64,000 nucleotides of DNA from the NCBI RefSeq assembly GCF_018873765.1, contig NC_057917.1, positions 52,941,464 through 53,005,463 on the forward strand. The letters run 5' to 3'. A program made the position numbers and the translations under genes. Numbering within the stretch: the first letter of the stretch is position 1; every line of letters starts with the position of its first letter. The notes under the pieces were generated by a model that saw only the letters and a list, made by a program, of their open reading frames with translations, had not been told where the DNA came from and did not search any database. Positions 57,597 to 64,000 of this stretch are shown piece by piece. The stretch comes from Telopea speciosissima (Eukaryota; Streptophyta; Magnoliopsida; Proteales; Proteaceae).

Positions 57597-57870
57597 TGTG
57601 CAATTGTGTCCAATCCCCAATAGAAATCAACATGGGTTTTGTGGATCCGAGTCCATTGTTTGTTGCAGTGATTTAGGATTGGAGTCTTCTTCTTTCTTTT
57701 TTTTTGGGTGGGTGGGTGGGTGGGTGATCCACTGTGCAATTGTGTCCAATCCCCAATAGAAATCAACATGGGTTTTGCGGATCCGAGTCCATTGTTTGTT
57801 GCAGTGATTAAGGATTGGAGTCTTCTTCTTTCTTTTTTTTTGGGTGGGTGGGAGGTGGGGGGGGAGGAGG
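57597..57870. repeat. 136-bp tandem duplication with GGGT microsatellite
   Basis: The unit starting TGTGCAATTGTGTCCAATCC occurs at about 57597 and again at 57733. It is nearly identical and each copy ends in a T-run plus (GGGT)n. The first GGGT run is at about 57706-57728. Confidence 0.88.
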
Positions 57871-57879
57871 AGTAAATAA

Positions 57880-58500
57880 ATATTGGAGTCTTGTGTTTCT
57901 ACCCCTTGATAATAAGCAAAACATCTAATAGTTGCGCCAAGATGGTTCCGAAAGATCCCATCTGCACTCGAGGACCCCAGATTTCCCAGCGAGGATTCAT
58001 CAATGTTTAATTTCCACCAACCTGACTGTGGGTGCCTCCATCTCACCTCCATTATATTTTTCGCCGGCGATCTGGAGATTGCTACTTGAAGCTTCCTAGC
58101 CAAAATCAAATCATTGACCGACTTTACATGGACACCATTAAGACGGGTGCAGTTTGTGATCTCTCTGAAGCACAATTTTACCACTTGAACAAGGAGTTTC
58201 CGTACATTATCATACCTCTGCCTGTTGCGCTCTATCCAAATCTGATGGCAAATAATAATAAGAAGCCCCCCCCCCCTATATTTTTGGTAAAGAAACCACC
58301 TTTGATTTTCTTCCCCACCAAGAAAATAGAAGCTCCATAGAGGGGAAACCACACCAACTCTCATTAAAAAAATAGAGAACTTCCCTCCATATTTGACACC
58401 AGCAAGCGCAGTCTATAAATATATGAGATCCCGATTCACAGGCGGCAAAGCAGAGCTCACATCCAGATACCATGGATACTACCCTGCGACGCACATTCTC
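57880..58500 (-). pseudogene. LINE fragment: zinc-binding domain and RNase H start
   Basis: On the minus strand, 58494-58280 shows the RT-associated zinc domain (CELCFAACESGSHIFIDC). Then come IWIERNRQRYDN and an RNase H start (SGWWKLNIDESSLGNLGSS, with the first catalytic D) ending near 57900. A run of C at 58268-58277 breaks the frame. It is truncated on both sides and non-functional. Confidence 0.75.
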
Positions 58501-58507
58501 ATCAGTA

Positions 58508-59440
58508 GGGAACCACCCTCCTTTTCAGAGAGAGGAGTTCCAAAAAATACTATGATGATTACGTTGCTTTATAGATTTATTTCGTGTGAGATTCACCAAT
58601 CCCAAAGTTTCTTTCTAGTTTGAACGATTTAATAAAAAATGAAACTGTTTTCTTTTTTTTAACTCCCCACCATTCCCGCCTCTAGGAGAGAACAAGACGG
58701 CTCCTTTGCTCAAATCAACCTCAGATCTAGCATTCCCAAAGACGACCCATTTGCCAAAGCCATAAATAGCGAAGACAAGGGTGTCAATTCTAGGCCTGCA
58801 CTGGTAGTCCAACCAGTAAAACCCCAAATTGGCCTGGCTAGTTTATTAAACATGTTGGGCTCAAGTACGGCCTGACTAACATCCAATCGTTCCTAATGCA
58901 AGGGTGTTGCCCAATGGTCACCCGACCGGGAAAAAACCCGACCCATTAAAAGCCTTGTAAATTTCTTAATCTCTTTACCAAAAAAGAAAAAAAAAATCCT
59001 AATCTCTGTGACAGTTTACACATCCAACGGTCTGAGCTCAGATCGTTGGATGTCCAAGCTACCAGGTGCCGACATCTTCACCTAGCACTGCCGCACTGCA
59101 CGACTTTAGGAATTGGAGAGGATTAAAATCCTTTACGGAAACCACCCTTCCTTTCAGAGAGAGGAGTCCCAAAAAATACTATGATGATTACGTTGCTTTA
59201 TAGATTTATTTCCTCTAAGATTCAGCAATTCCAAAGTTTCTTTCTAGTTTGAGAAATGAAACTTTTTTTCTTTTTAACTTCCCATCATTCCAGCCTCTAG
59301 GAGAGAACAAGACAGCTCCTTTGCTCAAATCAACCTCAGATCCAGCATTCCCAAAGACGACCCATTTGCCCAATGGTCACCCGACCCATTAAAAGCCTTG
59401 TAAATTTCTTAATCTCCGTAGCAAAAAAGAAAAAAAATCC
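58508..59440. repeat. Duplicated segment (58508-59000 and 59142-59440)
   Basis: Both copies share AGAGAGAGGAGT, ATACTATGATGATTACGTTG, GCCTCTAGGAGAGAACAAGA and AAAGCCTTGTAAATTTCTTA in order, about 90% alike. The second copy lacks about 150 bp (58767-58912) present in the first. The deletion is bounded by TTGCC in both places. Confidence 0.85.
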
Positions 59441-59466
59441 TAATCCAACCCTAAACCCAAAAGGGT

Positions 59467-59578
59467 CCCTAACCAATATATCTTTCTTCTTTTTTTTTTT
59501 TTTTTTTTTTTTGTGAGACCCTAACTTTTTTTTTTTTTTTTTTTTTGATTATCTTGTGAGACCCTAACTGATATATCC
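59467..59578 (-). mobile_element. Two nested tail-only micro-insertions
   Basis: The inner insert (59527-59553; GATAATC plus 20 A on the minus strand) is flanked by perfect TTGTGAGACCCTAACT repeats (59511-59526, 59554-59569). The outer insert, including the T run at 59486-59510, is flanked by CCCTAACCAATATATC (59467-59482) and CCCTAACTGATATATC (59563-59578). Confidence 0.65.
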
Positions 59579-59579
59579 A

Positions 59580-61343
59580 CTAGCATATTTCTACTATCCT
59601 TGGAATGTGTGCCATTTATATAGCAACACAGGTGGAGATTCAATAACAAAATCGTTTTATGATTAAAAAGAGTAGAAGTTGAAATAATACTATATTATTG
59701 AGATGAAACAGTTTGATATAGACATATTACAGCCTGCTCAAGGGGGGAAATGTAGAAAAATGGCATGACCCATTTTAGTGCCCATATTACAGCCTGTTCA
59801 AGGGGGGGGGGGGGGATGTAGAAAAATGGCTCAGTAGCCCATTTTCAGGTATGGCCCTTTTAGAGAAAAAAGGCTCAGCAGCCTGTTTAACGCCCATTTA
59901 GAGATACAACGTACAGAAACCCATTTAAGGCCCATTTACAGATACAAGGTGGAGAAGCCAATCTAAGCCACGTCTAGCCCGATTAGTGGGAGCTGTACTA
60001 AAGATTGCTACCCGACGGGCAATTCATAAATGGGACCATGTCTTACAGTTTTCCTTTCGAAGGTCCGGGATGAAGCGGTACTTGTGATATTTTGGCTTGG
60101 GATGCATTTTATTTAGTGGTTTTCTGGATGTTAAATACCATTGGATGGGTTACATTTGTTGACATTGGATCGCCACTCCCTTTGGAGCATCCACTAATTC
60201 GGAACTTAATTTGAAAGGTATATTTTGACCCAAACATTTTCGGGATGATTGAATCTTAATATACCTCAAAACAATACATTTTTGTTACCGCGAGGTGTAT
60301 TGGCAGCTACAGATCATTTGATTGGAATGAACTTTGGAATGGATACAGTTGACAATATGAAACACTTTGAAAATAAACGTATTCGTTCTGTAGCGGACTA
60401 TGAGATCATGCCTAGCCTACGAAGACCAATTACTAAAACGGACCGGTTATGATAGGAGATCCAAAAGTAGGGGGAGGTGGAGGGGTACCAATTATGCCCA
60501 ACTAAAACCAGCCCGGACAGGCCAATTGACACCCCTAGGCAGCGGAGAAAAACCTCTTAGCCCCAAAAACGAGTAACCAATTAAATCGGTTCATAAACAG
60601 TTCCAAACAATTGGTTCAAACAGTTCAAACCGAAAGGTTTTATCTTTTAAAAAACAGAATTAAACCATTCATCTAATGGTTTGCGGGTTCCAGTTTAAAT
60701 GGTATTCGGTTTTGGTAAATGATTTTGGTTTGATTTTGATACCCTTAATTTCTGTTATATTCCACGAGATACCCTGGGTCGGAATGTCCTGTCTCTTCAA
60801 TCTTGAGAGCATGACAGTCTGGAGTACAACTAATTAACTAATAAGTAATGCAGGCTTGGGCTTCTTCAGAAAGAGAGAAACTTAACATCCGAGTCTCTGT
60901 TAATGTTCTTCAGTTTCATTCTACTTCATTGCTTATCTGACCAATCCAAACATGGGAAATATACAGTGGCAAAATCCCAACACATCCATCACTCCATCAG
61001 TCAGTTCACAGTCCCGCTTTCTTTTGAAACATTGAAAATAAAAAATTGGAGGGTGTATGTGTGTGTGTGTGTGTTGGGGGTTTGGGGGGAGACACATTCA
61101 AACAGAAATTCTTGTCTCCAATTATAACTTCCCTGAAATAAGAACTGAAAAGCTATTGCCAGAAATTAACTGATAATGTACATTCAAGGCATGCACATCA
61201 GAAACATTCCTACCAAATGAAGAGAATGAAAAGGTCAAGACAACAAACTTTGAAGGCTAGGTCTCAACCAAAGCATACTAAACAACAACACACAGCCAAA
61301 GAGAGGGTGGCTGAAAAAAAACCCTCCATGGTAGGCAAGTCTA
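59580..61343. other. No recognisable gene
   Basis: It contains a direct repeat of TTACAGCCTG(C/T)TCAAGGGG (59728, 59786), a G run (59802-59813), and at 60515-60535 a TTGACACCCCTA end typical of hAT-like MITEs. A (GT)n run lies at 61052-61072. Open frames are short and match nothing. Confidence 0.5.
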
Positions 61344-61639
61344 TTACATCACCTTCTTTGGTGAGTCCGCGATCGGGTCACAAAGAGTACCGAACATCCA
61401 ATCCATCAATATCGTGTAGTGGCCATAGTTATGACGGTACGTAGTGTGGTGAATTGTGTGGTAGCCAGCACCCATGACAAGCCATACCTTGCCATGGATG
61501 CAGTCATGAATGTTAGTTGTCCATAGAGCTTCAATAAATAAGAGAACAATGTGAGTCATGAAATGGGTTGGAATTATGAAGAGTGCTATCACATGCGGTA
61601 GTGCCTGTAATATCCCGTCCAGTGGATGGAATGCCAGAC
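61344..61639 (-). CDS. STE1: Last exon of a delta7-sterol C5(6)-desaturase (STE1/DWF7-like)
   Basis: After an acceptor (TTTATTTCAG) the minus strand encodes [60 protein letters not shown] and [11 protein letters not shown], ending in a stop at 61344-61346. This matches the C-terminal third of the plant ER-membrane sterol C5 desaturase, which introduces the delta5 double bond into episterol on the way to campesterol and brassinosteroids. The third histidine box (HTIHH) of the di-iron centre is intact; the first two boxes belong to upstream exons. Those exons are not visible between 61640 and the window end, where a LINE on the same strand occupies 62.4-64 kb. They probably lie beyond it; a lone pseudogene exon is possible. 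The reading frame is undamaged. Confidence 0.82.
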
Positions 61640-62400
61640 CTGAAATAAACAAAGTATCGCTTCTTAATCGTCAGGAATACAGTAACAACTAATAAAAGGA
61701 AAATTTTGATTGTCACCATGTCAAAAACATGGCAGAATCTGTTTGATAGATGACCCCACATCCACTTCACAGATCAAAATTCATATCTAAAAAGAATATG
61801 AAACATTTGAAAGGTGAATCCAAAGTTTCATAAAATTACAAGGATTCCATCATGTTAATGGAATCCAGTGACATCTTTGTTAATAATATAAATTTTGAGA
61901 CATTTGTTAGGAACTTCCAGTTCTTGTGTGAGGCAGATATTTGACTAATGAGATGGGTGTGACGCCTGCTATCACATAGACCCACCCAAGAAATTGTGAT
62001 ATGCAAAATGAACGTGAAAAAATCAGTTTATTACTGTCGGTATCTTTTCAGAAAGAGATGCAAAAATGAGAAATTGCAGGGTTCCACAATGCAAACTACA
62101 AGTGCTAGAGGAAGGACCCCTAAGATTCATGAGGAGAAAATAGTAACTTTGAACTGTTGGGTTCCCCAAGAATATCAAAAAAATCGACTAATGGTTTATG
62201 TAGGACATTGAAGAGTAGTTTCTGCATAGGCTTGATCAATTGTTTTGCTCAAAGATATTAATTCACATACAAACAATTTTATTAAGAAAAAACTGATATG
62301 TTAGTAGTTTTCACAGCTACTACAGTCATATCTGTGATTGGAGAAACATACACAAGACAATGATGCATCAACCTAAGGTGTCTTAATTATGATAAGCTTC
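61640..62400. other. No recognisable exon; probably intron of the STE1-like gene
   Basis: I looked on the minus strand for the HATHH-type second histidine box that precedes this exon in plant C5 desaturases and did not find it. Confidence 0.4.
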
Positions 62401-64000
62401 TCTGAGTTACTTCATTTAGTACCATATATTCATATTTTCACCTCTGCAACCTCATTTTGACCTTCAACTTCTAAATCAAGTACACATTTGAACCATACCA
62501 CAGACAAGATTCAAAACCTGTTCTTAGCAACTACAACATGGTTGTGTGGTGTGAGGTCTTTCCTTGTGTTAATGAGGCCAGCATTTTTAAATCAGGAGCA
62601 GAGTGGATAGTTGGACTATCCTTAAACATGAATTCAAGTCAGTCTGGTCATTGACCCAAATTACTTAAAAGAAGAGGATCCTAGCAGAGATATCTTGTCG
62701 GCAGGAGGTTTTGAGGGAAGTGACTTGTCAAGGGACTTGGGAGCTCCTAGACATTGGGAGAAGAGTCTATGGGAGCATCGAGGGAGTCAGCACGTTGCAG
62801 AATGGTACAGGCGCCGGGACCATTGGTCCTAGCAGAGGGAAGGATAGATGGGAGATGAGGGGGCGCATTGGAGTAACCGATGGGGGAACCAGAAGCGGGT
62901 TTTCACTGATTAGGGTGCTGGCGCCTACTTCTCTGACGGCCTCGCAAGGGAGAGGTGGGAGGACCAATCGAAGGCAGAGGGATGGGAGGAGCAGGTTATA
63001 AGGTGTGGGGATGGCTGGAGGTTTCAGAGGCAAAGGGGATGGGAGCTTGGGTAGCTTCAGCTAAGCCAAGCTGAGAAGGGTTATCATCAGTAGCAGGGGT
63101 TTAGGCAGACATTGAGTCGAGTTGTGGCTGAAAACTTTGCACACATTGTAATGAGGGGGTCTCCAATTGTATATGACCTCTTGCTCGAAGCTGTATCCTT
63201 CTCCATCAGAGATTGTGATGGAAGTGGGGGGGGGGGGGGTGGGTTTCATCAGCAAGGACGTCAACACAAATCCTGGCAAAGGCCAGATGTTCTTTCCTTT
63301 TCGTTATACCATCTGAAAATAGAGGGGTAGCTAGAACCGAGCCAACAAAACTCAGTCCGTCTGAGCACCAGTATTGCAAGGGAGCCTTGGAAGGGAGATC
63401 CACAACGGAATGGAGGTGAGATCAACTTTGCGAAGCTGGAGGCGACGATCCCATTGACGGAGGAAGATCGGCTTGCGATCAACCTGCCAAGGGCCACCTT
63501 CAAGGACACGAATCTGGTCTCCTTCCTTAGAAAATTTGAAGATGAAAAATCCGCTATCTAACAGGTAAGTTTCCAATTGCCCTTGACTTCCAATTAAGTG
63601 GCCAACTAAGGAGTTGAACCAGAGTTTTGCCTTGTTAGCTAGGATCTCAGGAAGGCAACAAGCAATTTTTGAGTTGCCATCAGTGGCAGGGGGGGGGGGG
63701 AATAAAATGTAGCGGGAGACCTTCACCTGATGGCTCGGGGGCCTTGCTGAAGAGACTGGACCAAGCCATCCCACCCTAAGGGGTAGGGGCAGCAGGGGAC
63801 GAGAGGGGGAAGGGAGAGGAGGCTCTAGGAGGAGGTAGTGAGGGTGAGGGAGGAGAGGAGGTTAAGGAGGCGGAGGGCCTGGGAGGTGGAGGCACCGTCC
63901 CAGGCAGGCCAGCCATGGAGGCTGGCGGATAGGGGGAAGGGGAGAGGTCAGACCATGGAAGGGCGAAGAGGAGAAAGTTGAAATTCCATAAGTCTTAATA
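62400..64000 (-). pseudogene. LINE ORF1 with DUF4283 domain, continues past the window
   Basis: From the window end, the minus strand reads a proline-rich start, then the DUF4283 domain (LWFNSLVGHLIGSQG, then GFFIFKFSKEGDQIRVLEGG, then PWQVDRKPIFLRQWDRRL, SIPLWISLPRLP). After a frameshift come LSFVGSVLATPLFSDG and LAFARICVDVLADE, then a damaged zinc knuckle (VCKVFSHNSTQC, 63170-63140) and a proline-rich tail to about 62700. G runs at 63224-63236 and 63689-63700 disturb the frame. ORF2 is not seen downstream, so the element is truncated or rearranged at its 3' side. It lies on the same strand as the STE1-like exon, probably in its intron. Confidence 0.75.

Noticed and set aside
57565-57870. 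Frame with repeated CGSESIVCCSDLG-like units
   Set aside because: The repetition comes from the 136-bp DNA tandem duplication; no protein family is involved.
61217-61444. Plus-strand frame of 75 codons
   Set aside because: Antisense to the sterol desaturase exon and its 3' UTR, with a basic low-complexity composition.

Overview
This is nuclear DNA from a flowering plant. The evidence is spliced genes with plant-only families (a calmodulin-binding CBP60 protein, a plant PP2C subfamily, a plant-type sterol C5 desaturase), a eukaryotic tRNA-Val, and a dense load of plant Ty1/copia and gypsy-type retrotransposons, L1-like LINEs, an Au-like SINE and MITEs. Bases are AT-rich. Long transposon-filled introns would suit a magnoliid or early-diverging eudicot, but I cannot name a species.

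Layout. 1-7.6 kb: decayed gypsy-type retroelement pieces, a Mutator-like MITE, and a 1.15-kb hAT-like element with a perfect 8-bp target duplication. 7.9-9.4 kb: one intronless small gene of unknown function. 9.5-20.6 kb: repeats only (fold-back elements, a decayed LINE, a tRNA-Val(AAC) gene, a 5'-truncated LINE, an SINE, MITEs). 21-34.2 kb: an eight-exon PP2C phosphatase gene (+) encoding 428 aa, whose last intron is 9.0 kb and holds a deleted copia element, tandem duplications and MITEs. 35.2-35.7 kb: a PIF/Harbinger MITE. 36.6-40.7 kb: an eight-exon CBP60 transcription-factor gene (-), convergent with the PP2C gene. 43.2-53.4 kb: two copies of one LINE family in opposite orientation; the larger is split by a 4.9-kb copia element. 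53.6-60.5 kb: another MITE copy, a RING-finger exon remnant, nested LTR fragments and LINE debris with segmental duplications. 61.3-61.6 kb: the last exon of a sterol C5 desaturase gene (-). 62.4-64 kb: ORF1 of another LINE.

Four loci look like host protein genes: the small protein, PP2C, CBP60 and the STE1-like exon. They do not form a pathway; they are ordinary neighbours in a repeat-rich region. PP2C (signalling phosphatase) and CBP60 (Ca2+/calmodulin-linked immune regulation) both act in signalling, but I see no sign of co-regulation.

The most unusual signal is a set of about ten very short insertions of roughly 14-27 bp. Each is little more than a poly(A) tail preceded by a TTACC- or TATC-like end, and each is flanked by a 10-19 bp direct repeat. 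They look like LINE-driven retroposition events truncated to the tail alone. No CRISPR, bacterial or viral system is present.
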